A stretch of DNA of 64,000 bases from Bacteroidota bacterium (GCA_029237775.1 JAQZBR010000004.1:372001-436000); one strand, 5' to 3'; counted from the stretch's first letter, positions 1 through 11,617 are shown. Numbers and translations: made by a program. Notes: generated by a model not told the origin, from the letters alone.

Positions 1-3000
1 AAGGATCTTACCGACTCGGTAAACCTTATGGCGGGTAACCTTACAGGCCAGGTACGTAACATCGCGGATGTAACAACAGCCGTAGCAAAAGGCGATTTAT
101 CAAAGAAAATTACAGTGGAGGTAAAAGGAGAGATCCTTGAGCTCAAAAATACGATCAACACCATGGTGGATCAGCTGAACTCATTCTCATCCGAGGTAAC
201 TCGTGTGGCACTTGAGGTTGGTACTGAAGGTAAACTGGGTGGACAGGCACAGGTAAAAGGTGTTGCAGGAACATGGAAAGATTTGACTGACTCAGTGAAC
301 CAGATGGCTGGTAACTTAACAGGTCAGGTACGTAATATCGCTGAAGTAACTACTGCGGTGGCGAACGGGGATTTGAGCCGTAAGATCACGGTGGATGTGA
401 AAGGTGAGATCCTTGAGTTAAAGAACACGATCAATACGATGGTGGATCAGCTGAACTCCTTCTCTTCCGAGGTAACGCGTGTTGCGCGTGAGGTAGGTTC
501 TGAAGGTAAACTGGGCGGACAAGCAAAAGTAAAAGGTGTTGCGGGTGTATGGAAAGATCTGACTGACTCTGTAAATCAGATGGGATCAAACTTAACAGCA
601 CAGGTACGTAACATTGCCGAAGTAACAACTGCGGTTGCGAAAGGCGATTTGTCGCGTAAGATCACCGTGGATGTTAAAGGTGAAATCCTTGAATTAAAGA
701 AAACAATCAACACGATGGTGGATCAGCTGAACTCATTCGGTTCAGAGGTTACACGTGTTGCGCGTGAGGTTGGTAGCGAAGGGAAATTAGGCGGACAAGC
801 AACGGTTGAAGGTGTTGATGGTGTATGGAAAGACTTAACAGATTCTGTTAACCAGATGGGATCTAACTTAACAGCACAGGTACGTAACATTGCTGAGGTA
901 ACAACTGCAGTTGCCAAAGGTGATTTGTCACGTAAGATCACTGTGGATGTTAAAGGTGAAATATTGGAATTAAAGAAAACTATCAACACGATGGTGGATC
1001 AGCTGAACTCTTTCGGTTCAGAGGTAACACGTGTTGCGCGTGAGGTTGGTAGTGAAGGTAAGCTTGGAGGACAAGCAACTGTTGAGGGTGTTGATGGTAT
1101 CTGGAAAGACTTAACAGATTCAGTGAACCAGATGGGATCGAACTTAACAGCTCAGGTACGTAACATTGCTGAGGTAACAACAGCGGTTGCGAACGGAGAT
1201 TTATCACGTAAGATCACCGTGGATGTTAAAGGTGAGATCCTTGAATTAAAGATCACAATCAATACTATGGTGGATCAGTTAAACTCTTTCGCATCAGAGG
1301 TAACTCGTGTAGCGCTAGAGGTTGGTACTGAAGGAAAACTTGGCGGACAAGCTACAGTAACCGGTGTTGGTGGTACATGGAAGAACTTAACTGATTCGGT
1401 GAATCAGATGGCAGGTAATCTTACCGATCAGGTTCGTAACATCGCGGAGGTAACAACTGCGGTTGCGAAAGGAGATTTGTCCCGTAAGATCACCGTGGAT
1501 GTAAAAGGTGAGATCCTTGAGTTAAAAAATACGATCAATACAATGGTGGATCAGCTGAACTCATTTGGTTCAGAGGTAACACGTGTTGCGCGTGAGGTAG
1601 GTAGCGAAGGAAAATTGGGTGGACAGGCAACTGTTGAAGGTGTTGATGGTATCTGGAAAGACTTGACGGATTCTGTTAACCAGATGGGATCGAACTTAAC
1701 AGCTCAGGTACGTAACATCGCTGAGGTAACAACTGCGGTTGCGAAAGGGGATTTATCACGTAAGATCACAGTGGATGTAAAAGGTGAGATCCTTGAGTTA
1801 AAGAATACAATTAATACAATGGTGGATCAGCTGAACTCATTCGGTTCAGAGGTAACCCGTGTTGCACGTGAGGTGGGTTCGGAAGGACAGCTTGGTGGAC
1901 AAGCCTATGTACCGGGTGTTGGTGGAACATGGAAAGATTTGACTGATTCAGTAAATAAAATGGCATCCAACTTAACATCTCAGGTACGTAACATCGCTGA
2001 GGTAACGACAGCGGTTGCGAACGGAGATTTGAGCCGTAAGATCGGTGTGGATGTTAAAGGTGAGATCCTTGAATTAAAGAATACGATCAATACGATGGTG
2101 GATCAGCTTCGCGGATTCGCATCTGAGGTAACGCGTGTTGCACGTGAGGTGGGTACAGAAGGTAAATTGGGCGGACAAGCTCACGTACCGGGTGTTGCAG
2201 GAACATGGAAAGATTTAACTGACTCTGTGAACCAGATGGCAGGTAACCTTACAGCTCAGGTACGTAACATCGCTGATGTTGCGATCGCGGTTGCTAACGG
2301 GGATTTATCGAAGAAGATCACGGTGGATGTACGCGGTGAGATCTTACAGTTAAAGGAAACATTAAATACAATGGTGGATCAGCTCCGCGGATTCGCATCT
2401 GAGGTAACTCGTGTTGCGCGTGAGGTTGGTACAGATGGTAAGCTGGGCGGACAAGCTTTCGTACCGGGTGTTGCAGGAACATGGAAGGATTTAACTGACT
2501 CTGTGAATCAGATGACAGGTAACTTAACTTCACAGGTTCGTAACATCGCTGAGGTAACAAAAGCGGTTGCTAGTGGTGACTTATCAAAAACAATTACTGT
2601 TGACGTAAAAGGAGAAATATTCGACTTAAAGAACACCATCAATAAAATGGTGGATCAGTTAAGAGCCTTCGCATCAGAGGTAACTCGTGTTGCGCGTGAG
2701 GTAGGTACGGAAGGTAAGCTTGGTGGACAGGCTTATGTTGCGGGTGTTGCAGGTACGTGGAAGGATTTGACTGACTCGGTGAACATGATGGCTACCAACT
2801 TAACATCCCAGGTACGTGGTATCGCGAAAGTTGTAACATCGGTTGCTACGGGTAACTTACGTCAGAAATTATCCATCAATGCTAAAGGTGAGGTTGCTCA
2901 GTTAACTGATACGATCAACGAGATGATCGAGACACTTGCAGTATTCGCTGATCAGGTAACGAACGTTGCACGTGAGGTAGGAGTTGAAGGAAGACTGGGC

Positions 3001-6000
3001 GGACAGGCAAACGTACCGGGTGCGTCAGGAATCTGGAAGAACTTAACTGAGAACGTAAATCAGCTCGCTGAGAACTTAACAACTCAGGTACGTTCTATCT
3101 CTGAGGTGGCTTCTGCGGTTACGAAAGGAGATTTAACACGTAACATTCGTGTGGATGCTAAAGGTGAGGTGGAAGAATTAAAAGATACCATCAACCAGAT
3201 GATCACGAATCTCCGTGAAACAACTTTACTGAACCAGGAGCAGGATTGGTTAAAATCAAATCTTGCAAAGTTCACACAGATGTTACAGGGTCAGAAAGAT
3301 CTGAAGACAGTAACAAAGCGTATTCTTTCAGAGTTGGCTACCGTTGTAACTGCGCATTATGGTGCATTCTACATCTTCTCTTCTGACGAGGAAAAGCCAA
3401 TGTTAAGATTATCCGCTGCATACGCTTATAAATCAGACAAACATATTCCTCAGGAATTTGCGATCGGTGAAGGACTTGTTGGTCAGTGTGCATTTGAAAA
3501 AGAAAAAATCATTATCTCAAATGTTCCTAAAGATTATATTAAGATCTCTTCCAGCTTAGGAAAAGCGAAGCCAACAAATCTTGTTGTGCTTCCTGTATTG
3601 TTCGAGAATAATGTGAAAGCGGTTATTGAACTTGCATCGCTTGATGCGTTCACTCAAACTCACTTAGACTTCCTTTCTCAGTTAACTGAGTCGATCGGTA
3701 TCGTATTAAATACGATCGAGACGAACTCAAGAACAGAAGAACTTTTAACTCAATCGCAGTCACTTGCAGGTGAGCTTAAGATCCAGCAGGAAGAGTTAAG
3801 AAGAACAAATGATGAGCTTCAGGATAAAGCGCTGTTACTTGTTAAACAGAAGAATGAGGTTGAAGCTAAGAATAAAGAGGTTGAGGAAGCTAGACGTTCA
3901 CTTGAGGAAAAAGCAGAACAGCTTACACTTACTTCGAAATACAAATCAGAGTTCCTTGCAAATATGTCGCATGAGTTACGTACACCACTTAACTCTTTAT
4001 TGATCCTTGCACAGCAGCTTTATGAAAATGCTGAAGGAAACTTAAATGATAAGCAAACACGTTATGCTAAAACTATCCACTCTTGTGGAGACGATTTACT
4101 TCAGCTGATCAACGACATCCTGGATCTTTCGAAGATCGAGTCCGGATTTATTTCCGCGAACATTTCGAAAGTTCATTTCTCAGAGATCTCTGCATTTGCT
4201 GAAACTACATTTAAACCAATTGCTGAGGCTAGAAATCTTAAGTTCAAAATCGAGACGGATTTCAACCTTCCGGATTCAATGGAGACCGATTCTCAGCGTC
4301 TGAACCAGATCTTAAAAAATCTATTGTCGAACTCCTTCAAGTTCACTGAAAAAGGTGAAGTCAGACTTGAGATCTTCGATGCAGACAAGAGCTGGAAACC
4401 GGGCAACAATGCAACCCTTGATGCTGCGAAGCGTGTGGTGGCATTCCGTATCTCCGATACAGGAATTGGAATCCCGCAGGATAAGCAGGCCATTATCTTT
4501 GAAGCATTCCAGCAGGCAGAAGGTTCTACAAGCCGTAAGTACGGTGGAACAGGACTTGGATTATCGATCAGCCGTGGTCTTGCCGAATTACTTGGCGGAA
4601 CTATCGAGCTTGATTCTGAAGTTGGAAAAGGAAGTACGTTCACATTATACATTCCTCTGGAAATGGGCGATGGAACATCACTTGAAAGTTTCAACAAAAA
4701 GATCCAGGATACACCAAATGCAGAACTTGATGTGCTGTTGAACTCTTTAAAAATGACTGAAGAAGGGATCGAGAACAAAAAGTTTGAAGGTGTTGATGAA
4801 ATGCTGAATGAGGCCGGTGATGACAGACATAACATTGTTCCGAACGATAAAGTTTTACTTGTGATTGAAGATGATCTCCGTTTCGGAAAGATCATGATCG
4901 ACAAGGCACATGCAAATGATATGAAAGTTGTGATCGCGACAACATATGTTGAAATCTTCAATTTCGTAGCACGCTACTCTCCTATCGCAATTACTCTGGA
5001 TGTAAAGCTACCGGACACCAGCGGTTGGAAAGTGCTTGACCTGTTGAAGAACGATCTTAACTACCGTCATATTCCTATTCACCTGATCTCCGGTGAAGAA
5101 AATAAAGTGCTTGCGTTGCGCAGAGGAGCAAGAAGCTTCCTGCTGAAGCCTCTGAATAATGATCAGCTGGATGTTCTGTTTGATGATATCCTGAAGTTCA
5201 ACAAAAAAGAAGTGAAAGAGCTTCTGATCGTTGAGGATAATGAGATCGAATCATCACAGGTTGTGAAGCTTCTTCAGGAAGAAAAGATCAATATCACTAT
5301 TGCTGAAACGGGACAAAAAGCCCTGGACCTATTAAAGGACAAGCAATACGATACGATCATCCTTGATTACACGTTACCGGATTACAGCGGAATGGATCTG
5401 TTAAAGAAGATCAATCAGGATACGCAGACGCTTACTCCCATCATTATCTACTCCGCTAAAGATTTCTCTAAGAAGGAATTGGTTGAGATCCAGAAAATGT
5501 CGACAAGCATCGTTCTTAAAGAGGCTGCCTCACTTGACCGCTTACTGGAAGAAACAATGCTGAACCTTCACGTGAACTACACAACTCTTCCTGTTGAAAA
5601 ACGGAGAATGATGGAGAATATCAGAATGAAGAATGATATCCTTTCGAGGAAGAAAGTTCTGGTAGTGGATGATGACGTTCGTAATCTCTTCGCAATTACC
5701 ACTGTGTTTGAGCGTTATAACATCAATTGTATCACCGCGGAATCCGGCAAGGAAGCAATTCACCTGATGAATGAGCAGGACGATATTGAGATGATCCTGA
5801 TGGACATCATGATGCCGGAAATGGATGGTTATGAAACCATGCAGAAGATCCGCAGGGAGCATAAGAATAATAACCTTCCGATCATTGCCGTAACAGCGAA
5901 AGCGATGAAGGGCGATCGTCAGAAGTGTATTGAAGCCGGAGCATCCGATTATATTACGAAGCCATTAAAAATGGATCAGTTGTTATCGATGATGAGAATC

Positions 6001-6015
6001 TGGTTCTATAAATAA
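1..6015 (+). CDS. Poly-HAMP hybrid sensor histidine kinase (5' partial)
   Basis: The frame is open from base 1, so the N terminus lies outside the window; residues are numbered from base 1. The visible 2,004 residues hold eleven complete 92-residue HAMP units and a shortened twelfth (to about 1070), a GAF domain (about 1080-1240), a coiled coil, HisKA with phospho-acceptor His1324 in [10 protein letters not shown], an HATPase domain (about 1423-1555) with DTGIGI and GGTGLGLSI boxes, and three receivers with Asp1667, Asp1789 and Asp1935. The HAMP consensus ([31 protein letters not shown]) matches the poly-HAMP region known from fungal group III kinases (Nik1/Os-1). It should autophosphorylate and pass phosphate through its receivers. 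No membrane segment is visible, so it may be cytosolic, but the N terminus is unseen. The stimulus is unknown. Confidence 0.95.
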   Translation, partial: KDLTDSVNLMAGNLTGQVRNIADVTTAVAKGDLSKKITVEVKGEILELKNTINTMVDQLNSFSSEVTRVALEVGTEGKLGGQAQVKGVAGTWKDLTDSVNQMAGNLTGQVRNIAEVTTAVANGDLSRKITVDVKGEILELKNTINTMVDQLNSFSSEVTRVAREVGSEGKLGGQAKVKGVAGVWKDLTDSVNQMGSNLTAQVRNIAEVTTAVAKGDLSRKITVDVKGEILELKKTINTMVDQLNSFGSEVTRVAREVGSEGKLGGQATVEGVDGVWKDLTDSVNQMGSNLTAQVRNIAEVTTAVAKGDLSRKITVDVKGEILELKKTINTMVDQLNSFGSEVTRVAREVGSEGKLGGQATVEGVDGIWKDLTDSVNQMGSNLTAQVRNIAEVTTAVANGDLSRKITVDVKGEILELKITINTMVDQLNSFASEVTRVALEVGTEGKLGGQATVTGVGGTWKNLTDSVNQMAGNLTDQVRNIAEVTTAVAKGDLSRKITVDVKGEILELKNTINTMVDQLNSFGSEVTRVAREVGSEGKLGGQATVEGVDGIWKDLTDSVNQMGSNLTAQVRNIAEVTTAVAKGDLSRKITVDVKGEILELKNTINTMVDQLNSFGSEVTRVAREVGSEGQLGGQAYVPGVGGTWKDLTDSVNKMASNLTSQVRNIAEVTTAVANGDLSRKIGVDVKGEILELKNTINTMVDQLRGFASEVTRVAREVGTEGKLGGQAHVPGVAGTWKDLTDSVNQMAGNLTAQVRNIADVAIAVANGDLSKKITVDVRGEILQLKETLNTMVDQLRGFASEVTRVAREVGTDGKLGGQAFVPGVAGTWKDLTDSVNQMTGNLTSQVRNIAEVTKAVASGDLSKTITVDVKGEIFDLKNTINKMVDQLRAFASEVTRVAREVGTEGKLGGQAYVAGVAGTWKDLTDSVNMMATNLTSQVRGIAKVVTSVATGNLRQKLSINAKGEVAQLTDTINEMIETLAVFADQVTNVAREVGVEGRLGGQANVPGASGIWKNLTENVNQLAENLTTQVRSISEVASAVTKGDLTRNIRVDAKGEVEELKDTINQMITNLRETTLLNQEQDWLKSNLAKFTQMLQGQKDLKTVTKRILSELATVVTAHYGAFYIFSSDEEKPMLRLSAAYAYKSDKHIPQEFAIGEGLVGQCAFEKEKIIISNVPKDYIKISSSLGKAKPTNLVVLPVLFENNVKAVIELASLDAFTQTHLDFLSQLTESIGIVLNTIETNSRTEELLTQSQSLAGELKIQQEELRRTNDELQDKALLLVKQKNEVEAKNKEVEEARRSLEEKAEQLTLTSKYKSEFLANMSHELRTPLNSLLILAQQLYENAEGNLNDKQTRYAKTIHSCGDDLLQLINDILDLSKIESGFISANISKVHFSEISAFAETTFKPIAEARNLKFKIETDFNLPDSMETDSQRLNQILKNLLSNSFKFTEKGEVRLEIFDADKSWKPGNNATLDAAKRVVAFRISDTGIGIPQDKQAIIFEAFQQAEGSTSRKYGGTGLGLSISRGLAELLGGTIELDSEVGKGSTFTLYIPLEMGDGTSLESFNKKIQDTPNAELDVLLNSLKMTEEGIENKKFEGVDEMLNEAGDDRHNIVPNDKVLLVIEDDLRFGKIMIDKAHANDMKVVIATTYVEIFNFVARYSPIAITLDVKLPDTSGWKVLDLLKNDLNYRHIPIHLISGEENKVLALRRGARSFLLKPLNNDQLDVLFDDILKFNKKEVKELLIVEDNEIESSQVVKLLQEEKINITIAETGQKALDLLKDKQYDTIILDYTLPDYSGMDLLKKINQDTQTLTPIIIYSAKDFSKKELVEIQKMSTSIVLKEAASLDRLLEETMLNLHVNYTTLPVEKRRMMENIRMKNDILSRKKVLVVDDDVRNLFAITTVFERYNINCITAESGKEAIHLMNEQDDIEMILMDIMMPEMDGYETMQKIRREHKNNNLPIIAVTAKAMKGDRQKCIEAGASDYITKPLKMDQLLSMMRIWFYK
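28..3210 (+). repeat. 276-bp tandem repeat array encoding HAMP units
   Basis: Twelve in-frame units begin at 28, 304, 580, 856, 1132, 1408, 1684, 1960, 2236, 2512, 2788 and 3064. The period is exactly 276 bp with no insertion or deletion. Units 2-7 are very close to each other at DNA level, while the last two are clearly diverged. This is a coding repeat within the hybrid kinase and is prone in principle to unit gain or loss and to assembly collapse. Confidence 0.97.
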
Positions 6016-6039
6016 AATTAAAAAAAACATTAATTTTAT

Positions 6040-6079
6040 AACCTGCTCTTCACCTTATAAGTGAAGGGCAGGTTTTATT
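6040..6079 (+). terminator. Rho-independent terminator after hybrid kinase
   Basis: A 14-bp stem (6040-6053 with 6061-6074, one G-U pair) closes a 7-base loop and is followed by TTATT. It lies 24 bases after the kinase stop codon and ends just before the next gene, which rules out the GTG at 6061 as a start for that gene. Confidence 0.8.
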
Positions 6080-6093
6080 ACATTAATAAGGTT

Positions 6094-7383
6094 ATGCCAA
6101 AAGCGTTCAAGGTTAAGGTACTTCTTGTGGATGATAATGAGAATAATCTCATGTCCATGAAAAGTATTTTTTCAGAAGATAATTATGACATCCAGACCGC
6201 CAATTCAGGCAAGCAAGCATTAAAGATCCTCCTGAGAGAGTTTGACTTTGCCATCATCCTGATGGATGTGGAGATGCCTAACCTTAACGGGTTTGAAACA
6301 GCTTCATTGATCTATGAGCGTGAGAAATTAAAGCACATCCCGATTATTTTTATTACAGCCCACGGCCACGGTGATGAGAACATTTTCAGAGGTTACCGAG
6401 CAGGTGCTGTTGATTATATCTACAAACCTATCCGGCCGGAACTATTGAAAGCGAAAGTCCAGGTTTTTGTAGAGCTGTATAAAAAGAATTATCTGCTTGT
6501 TCAGCAGGAAATGAAGCTTCTGGCGACAAACCGCAATCTCGAGATTGAAATAAAAGAGAGGATCGCTTCAGAAGAAAAAATACGGGAGCTGAACAAAAAG
6601 CTTCTTGAGAATATTGATGAGCTGGAGGCTAAGAATAAAGAGCTGGATTGTTTCGCATACATGGCATCGCACGACTTGCAGGAACCGCTCCGTAAGATCA
6701 GGATCTTTAGTGACCGTGTCAGTTCAAAATACGCCCAGGATCTTGACTCTGAAAGCAAAGTTTATATCGACAAGATCCAGGCAGCGTGTGCGAGGATGCA
6801 GAATCTCATCAGCGATATTTTTACATTGAGTAAGATCTCGACTACCAAAGAAGATCTCAGGGAAACTAACATGAATACATTGCTTGAAGAAGTGATCGCA
6901 GAATCAGATCTGCAGATCCATGAAAGCAATGCAGAGATTATCATTGATAAGCTCCCTTCCTTACAGGTTAACAAAAGCCTTATCAAACGTCTTTTCCAGA
7001 ACCTGCTGGCAAATTCAATCAAGTATTCGAAGAAAGATGAACGTCCACAGATCAGGATCAGCAGTAAAATTGAAACCATGCAATTGGGGAATACAATACC
7101 CACAAAATTTTGCAGGATCTATTTCAAGGATAACGGGATTGGCTTTGAGCAGCAGTATGCCGAGCAGATCTTCACCATGTTCAAACGACTTCATGCAAAT
7201 ACAGAATATGAAGGCACTGGCATCGGACTTGCTATCTGCAAGAAGATTGTGGAAGAGCACCAGGGCTTCATCAGTGCAAAAAGTGAAGTGGGTGCAGGCA
7301 CCACATTTACAATAAGTCTTCCGGTTGATGTAAAGGTTCGAATGACGATGGACCAGGTTACAGAAGACCAAGAAACGCCATAA
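6094..7383 (+). CDS. Receiver-histidine kinase (REC-HisKA-HATPase)
   Basis: A 429-residue soluble kinase. An N-terminal receiver (about 6-125, Asp58 in ILMDVEMP, Lys in YKPIRP) is followed by a coiled coil (about 130-185), HisKA with His193 in MASHDLQEPLRK, and an HATPase domain with N box, DNGIGF and GTGIGLAIC. The DLQEPLRK form of the H box is typical of cytosolic kinases with PAS, GAF or receiver inputs. No membrane segment is present, so its input is presumably phosphorylation of its own receiver by another kinase; the preceding hybrid kinase and the following CheB-CheR kinase are the obvious candidates. ATG 6094 is chosen because an upstream GTG at 6061 lies inside the terminator hairpin. 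Confidence 0.9.
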   Translation: MPKAFKVKVLLVDDNENNLMSMKSIFSEDNYDIQTANSGKQALKILLREFDFAIILMDVEMPNLNGFETASLIYEREKLKHIPIIFITAHGHGDENIFRGYRAGAVDYIYKPIRPELLKAKVQVFVELYKKNYLLVQQEMKLLATNRNLEIEIKERIASEEKIRELNKKLLENIDELEAKNKELDCFAYMASHDLQEPLRKIRIFSDRVSSKYAQDLDSESKVYIDKIQAACARMQNLISDIFTLSKISTTKEDLRETNMNTLLEEVIAESDLQIHESNAEIIIDKLPSLQVNKSLIKRLFQNLLANSIKYSKKDERPQIRISSKIETMQLGNTIPTKFCRIYFKDNGIGFEQQYAEQIFTMFKRLHANTEYEGTGIGLAICKKIVEEHQGFISAKSEVGAGTTFTISLPVDVKVRMTMDQVTEDQETP

Positions 7384-7428
7384 ACAAAGTCGCGGAACAT
7401 CCGCAGCAGTAAAAGTAATAGTAGTAAT

Positions 7429-10400
7429 ATGACAGTAAAAAGAAACGCACCCGGTAAAACAACAAAAGAAAAAATGTTTGTTGTGGGAATAGGGGCTTCT
7501 GCAGGTGGTTTAGAGGCCATCCACGAGTTATTCGACAACATGCCTGATGATACAGGTTATTGTTTTGTAATCGTTCAACACCTTTCTCCGGATTATAAAA
7601 GCCTGATGCCCGAACTTCTGGCCAAGCATTCCCAGATGAAAATTTTTGAAGCGGAAGATGGAATGCAACTGAAGCGGAATTGTATCTATGTTATCCCTAG
7701 TAAATTCTTGCTTTCCCTTGAAGGTGAAACCATAAAGCTCACTGATAAAGACAGAAAAGGGGCACCCAACACAGCGATTGATTATTTCCTCACCTCTCTT
7801 GCAAAAGAAAAAGGGAAAGACGCAATTGCAATTATACTTTCCGGGACAGGCAGCGATGGAACCAATGGAATTGAAGCGATCAAAGCAAACGGAGGGATTG
7901 TTATCGTACAAGATCCGATCTCAGCGAAATTTGACGGCATGCCTAACAGCGCTATCAATACCGGATTTGCGGATCTGATCCTTTCTCCTGACATGATTGC
8001 GGGAGAGCTCATTGAGTTCCTAATGGAGAATCAGAGCCCATTACAAAAAACATTTCAGGACATGTCGCAGAAGGATGAATATTTGCTTCGTGAGATTCTT
8101 GAAAATATTTACAAAGCGACCGGTCACGACTTTAGCCATTATAAGCGTCCAACGATACACAGGCGTTTATCGAAGCGAATGGCGATGAAAAACATCAAAT
8201 CGCTGAACGATTACATCCAGTACATGAATCGTCACCAGGATGAAGCGAAGCTCCTTGCAAAGGAATTCATGATCGGGGTGACGAAATTTTTCAGGGATAC
8301 GGAAGCTTTTGATGAGCTGTACAATATTGTTTTCCCTCAACTCTTCGCAGACAAAAAGAATGGTGAAGCGGTTAAAGTCTGGACCATCGCGTGCAGCACC
8401 GGTGAAGAAGCGTATTCGCTGGCTATATTATTTCAGGAGTATCTGAACAAACACAAACTTACGAACGTAATAAAGATCTTTGCAACGGATATAGATGAAG
8501 CTGCGCTGGAAACGGCATCAAAAGGCATTTATCCGGATACCATTACCGCAGACATTTCTAAAGACCGCCTTGAAAAATACTTCATCAAGGAAGGTAACAC
8601 TTACCGAATTGCCCCTACGATCAGGAAAATGATCGTATTTGCAAACCATAATGTTCTGAAAGATCCTCCATTCAGTAAGGTTGATCTCCTTACATGCAGG
8701 AACATGCTTATTTATCTCGGGAATGAACTGCAAAAAAACATTTTGCGAACCATTCATTTTGCCATGTGCCCAAATGGATATCTGTTCATGGGGCCGAGCG
8801 AAAACATAGGAAGTTTAAAAGATGGCATGAAGGAGCTGAGTAAAAAATGGAAGCTCTTCAAAAACATTTCCAAGCCGCTTATGGTAACCCATGAGCATTA
8901 CCAGCCAAGTGTTGAAAGTAAATTCAACAATCCTTATGCGACTGCGATCAAAACAAAAAATGCCCTGAACAACCTTCCTGAGATCTTCAAGGAAACTGTG
9001 ATGGATGAATACAAATACGCAGGTATTCTCATTGACCGCGAGTTTGAGGTAAAGCAGGCGATTGGAAATTTTAAGGAATATTTGAAATTTCCTGATGGCA
9101 GCTTTAATCTGAATATCCTAAAACTTGTCTCCCCTGAGCTGTCGATAGCCATCAGCGGTGCGGTGCGAAAAGCTACCAAGGAATCTACAAGAGTTGTTTT
9201 GAAAAAGGTAAAGCTTGGTGAAAAAGAAACCAGAAAGACTGTTAACATTATTGTGAAGCCTTACCTTGATCAGAGTGAATATATTCAGCCTTTTATTTTT
9301 GTTGTTATCCATGAAGAGGAGGAGAAGCTCTCTGTAAGACAAAAAGGACAGAGTTCAAATATGGATAAAACGTCCATGCTTCTAGAAGTAGAAGAAGAGT
9401 TACGGGAAACAAAAGAAAACCTTCAGGCTGCAATTGAAGAGCTTGAGACTGCGAACGAAGAACTGCAGTCGAGCAACGAGGAAATGATCTCAGCAAATGA
9501 AGAGCTGCAGAGCACGAACGAAGAGTTGCAGTCATTGAATGAAGAGCTTCATACTGTGAATACTGAGCATCAGATGAAGATCAGGGAGCTTGTTGAGCTG
9601 AACGAGGATCTGAATAATTATTTCAGCAGTACTGATATCGGCCAGCTTCTGATCGACAAAAAATTAATAATTAGAAGATTTTCCCCTGCTGTTAAAAAAC
9701 AGGTGAATCTTATTGAGACTGATATCGGAAGAAGTATCCTTGATATTTCTAATAATTTTCAATCGCTGGACTTTGTCAATGATCTTCGGACAGTAATGAA
9801 GAAAGGAAACACCATTGAAAAAGAAATTTCTTTAAAGGACAACCGCGTTCATCTGATGAGAATCAGTCCTTATATCAAGCTGAACAGGACTATTGACGGT
9901 GTGGTAGTCACATTCATTGACATATCGGAAACCAAGCAGTTGAGCAGCATTATTGACAGCGTGTTCAACAGTTCCGTGAGCGGTATCACTGTAAAAAAAG
10001 CAATTCGTGATAAAAACAATGTGATTGTTGATTTTGAATATATTGCAGTAAATGACGCTGCCGTGAAAATGTTCATGACAACAAAAGAACAGCTGGTCGG
10101 CAAACGTGTATTTAAGAACGCACCTTCTTCAGATCAGACCTATTTTGACAGGTATAGGGAAGTTGTGGACCACGATAAAGTTCAGCACTTCGAATTCTTT
10201 GATGACAGAAATGAAAGATGGTATGAGATCATTGCTATGAAAATGATGGACGGCCTCGTAACCACCTTCACAGATGTGACCGAGAAGAAAAAGGCTGCGG
10301 AAGAGCTGAATAAGCATTATAATGAGTTAAAAAAAGCCACAAAAAAACTTTCTTATTCAAACTCTGCGCTTGAGCAAAGTAATTATGACCTTCTTCAGTT

Positions 10401-11121
10401 TGCTTCCGTTGTATCGCATGATTTAAAAGAACCACTGAGAAAGATCATGACCTTCGGTAACCTTTTACAGGGAACCAATCAGGAGAATCGATCGGATAAG
10501 GAAAAAGGCTATCTGGATAAGATCGTTAAATCAACGGAAAGAATGAAAAATCTTATTGATGACCTTTTATCTTTCAGTAAGCTGTCTAACAAGAATGTAA
10601 AATACACCCAAACGGACCTTAATGACATCATTCATGCTATCACAGAGGATCTAGAGGTACAGATCAAAGAACAAAACGCAGAGATCATTGTACAAAACAT
10701 CCCTCAGATAGAGGCGCTGAGCGGCCAAATGCATCAATTGTTTCAGAATCTGATCAGTAATGCTCTTAAATTCTCAAATGGCTCTAAGCCAAAAATAGTT
10801 ATTGAGGAACGTGCAATACCTGCAGAAATGTCTGCAACTTTAAAGATCCTTAATCCAAAAGATTACACATGCATTTGTGTTGAAGATAATGGAATTGGAT
10901 TTGAACCTGAATACAGTGAAAAGATCTTCGGCTTATTTCAGAGATTACCGACCACTGAAAAAACTCCGGGTACAGGTATCGGACTGGCAATTTGTAAAAA
11001 GATCACTGAAAATCACAAGGGGTTCATAACTGCCACCAGCGAACCGGGGAAAGGCTCACAATTTTATGTCATTTTGCCTAAACAGCAAAAGCTGCAGAAA
11101 AATCCGATCCTGGAAAATTAA
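7429..11121 (+). CDS. CheB-CheR-PAS-histidine kinase fusion
   Basis: A 1,230-residue fusion. A CheB methylesterase domain (about 15-205) keeps the Ser24 (GASAGG), His51 (QHLSP) and Asp143 (GTGSDG) triad but lacks the usual CheB receiver. A CheR methyltransferase follows (about 215-480; IGVTKFFRD, then ACSTGEEAYSLAI for SAM). Next come a linker, a heptad-rich coiled coil of repeated EELQS-type units (about 645-720), two PAS-like domains (about 725-960), HisKA with His997 (VVSHDLKEPLRK) and an HATPase domain with DNGIGF and GTGIGLAIC. This architecture is a known family in Bacteroidota and Proteobacteria. No chemoreceptor is nearby, so methylation targets are unknown. It lies 45 bp after the receiver-kinase with no terminator between, probably one transcript. 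Confidence 0.95.
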   Translation: MTVKRNAPGKTTKEKMFVVGIGASAGGLEAIHELFDNMPDDTGYCFVIVQHLSPDYKSLMPELLAKHSQMKIFEAEDGMQLKRNCIYVIPSKFLLSLEGETIKLTDKDRKGAPNTAIDYFLTSLAKEKGKDAIAIILSGTGSDGTNGIEAIKANGGIVIVQDPISAKFDGMPNSAINTGFADLILSPDMIAGELIEFLMENQSPLQKTFQDMSQKDEYLLREILENIYKATGHDFSHYKRPTIHRRLSKRMAMKNIKSLNDYIQYMNRHQDEAKLLAKEFMIGVTKFFRDTEAFDELYNIVFPQLFADKKNGEAVKVWTIACSTGEEAYSLAILFQEYLNKHKLTNVIKIFATDIDEAALETASKGIYPDTITADISKDRLEKYFIKEGNTYRIAPTIRKMIVFANHNVLKDPPFSKVDLLTCRNMLIYLGNELQKNILRTIHFAMCPNGYLFMGPSENIGSLKDGMKELSKKWKLFKNISKPLMVTHEHYQPSVESKFNNPYATAIKTKNALNNLPEIFKETVMDEYKYAGILIDREFEVKQAIGNFKEYLKFPDGSFNLNILKLVSPELSIAISGAVRKATKESTRVVLKKVKLGEKETRKTVNIIVKPYLDQSEYIQPFIFVVIHEEEEKLSVRQKGQSSNMDKTSMLLEVEEELRETKENLQAAIEELETANEELQSSNEEMISANEELQSTNEELQSLNEELHTVNTEHQMKIRELVELNEDLNNYFSSTDIGQLLIDKKLIIRRFSPAVKKQVNLIETDIGRSILDISNNFQSLDFVNDLRTVMKKGNTIEKEISLKDNRVHLMRISPYIKLNRTIDGVVVTFIDISETKQLSSIIDSVFNSSVSGITVKKAIRDKNNVIVDFEYIAVNDAAVKMFMTTKEQLVGKRVFKNAPSSDQTYFDRYREVVDHDKVQHFEFFDDRNERWYEIIAMKMMDGLVTTFTDVTEKKKAAEELNKHYNELKKATKKLSYSNSALEQSNYDLLQFASVVSHDLKEPLRKIMTFGNLLQGTNQENRSDKEKGYLDKIVKSTERMKNLIDDLLSFSKLSNKNVKYTQTDLNDIIHAITEDLEVQIKEQNAEIIVQNIPQIEALSGQMHQLFQNLISNALKFSNGSKPKIVIEERAIPAEMSATLKILNPKDYTCICVEDNGIGFEPEYSEKIFGLFQRLPTTEKTPGTGIGLAICKKITENHKGFITATSEPGKGSQFYVILPKQQKLQKNPILEN

Positions 11122-11129
11122 TTGAAATT

Positions 11130-11600
11130 TTAACGGGAATGAACAGAACTGGATTCTTTAGAAGAAATAAAGAAATTCTTTCTGTTCATTTCTTTTGCTC
11201 TAACACTCCAGTCACAAAATAAGATATCTTTAAGGTTGTTTACCATTCCACACATGCTGTATGGCTTTTCAAGATAAAGAGAACCACCTGCATTGAAGCT
11301 TTCTTCAATATCAGCAGGATTGCTGGAAGTAGAATATAACACAACAGGGATTGTTTTGAAGCGATTGTCTGAACGAATAAATCTTAAGGTATCCTTACCG
11401 TTTTTTAAAGGCATATTCAGATCAAGAAAAATAACATCCGGAAGTTTCTCAGCAGCCGAAAGGAGATTCAGCAATTTTAACCCATCAGCAGCTTCCACGA
11501 GCTTGATAGAAGGATCAATCTCGCTGAGCGCTTCAGAGAAGATCAAACGATCATCTTCATCATCGTCTGCTAAAAATATCAATAAATTACTGTCTGCCAT
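11130..11600 (-). CDS. Single-domain response regulator (Rcp1-like)
   Basis: A 156-residue lone receiver with no output domain: acidic pair ADDDEDD near the N terminus, phospho-acceptor Asp in VIFLDLNMPLKNG, conserved Ser/Thr in VLYSTS and Lys in YLEKPYS. The sequence style matches Rcp1-type regulators, which often work with cytosolic kinases by phosphotransfer. It is convergent with the CheB-CheR kinase, with 8 bases between the stops, so partnership with the kinases here is likely but inferred. The start at 11600 is supported by a minus-7 element (TAACTTTA) at 11618-11625; the frame stays open further upstream. Confidence 0.88.
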   Translation of the reverse strand: MADSNLLIFLADDDEDDRLIFSEALSEIDPSIKLVEAADGLKLLNLLSAAEKLPDVIFLDLNMPLKNGKDTLRFIRSDNRFKTIPVVLYSTSSNPADIEESFNAGGSLYLEKPYSMCGMVNNLKDILFCDWSVRAKEMNRKNFFISSKESSSVHSR

Positions 11601-11617
11601 TTCTGTGTGCGGGATAG

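Noticed and set aside
431-2560. Several minus-strand frames across the HAMP repeats
   Set aside because: They are mirror frames of the repeated coding strand, have similar odd compositions rich in Leu, Pro and His, and lack promoters or family resemblance.
28-3210. Regular repeats that could suggest a CRISPR array or satellite DNA
   Set aside because: The 276-bp units are in frame and encode HAMP domains; there are no short identical repeats with unique spacers.
4293-4961. A 222-codon antisense frame in the hybrid kinase
   Set aside because: It is Ser- and Phe-rich, opposite a conserved kinase and receiver region, with no recognisable domain.
11137-11190. Perfect 10-bp inverted repeat AATGAACAGA / TCTGTTCATT
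   Set aside because: It lies inside the C-terminal coding part of the response regulator with a 34-base loop and no T run; a chance or weak structure is more likely than a terminator.
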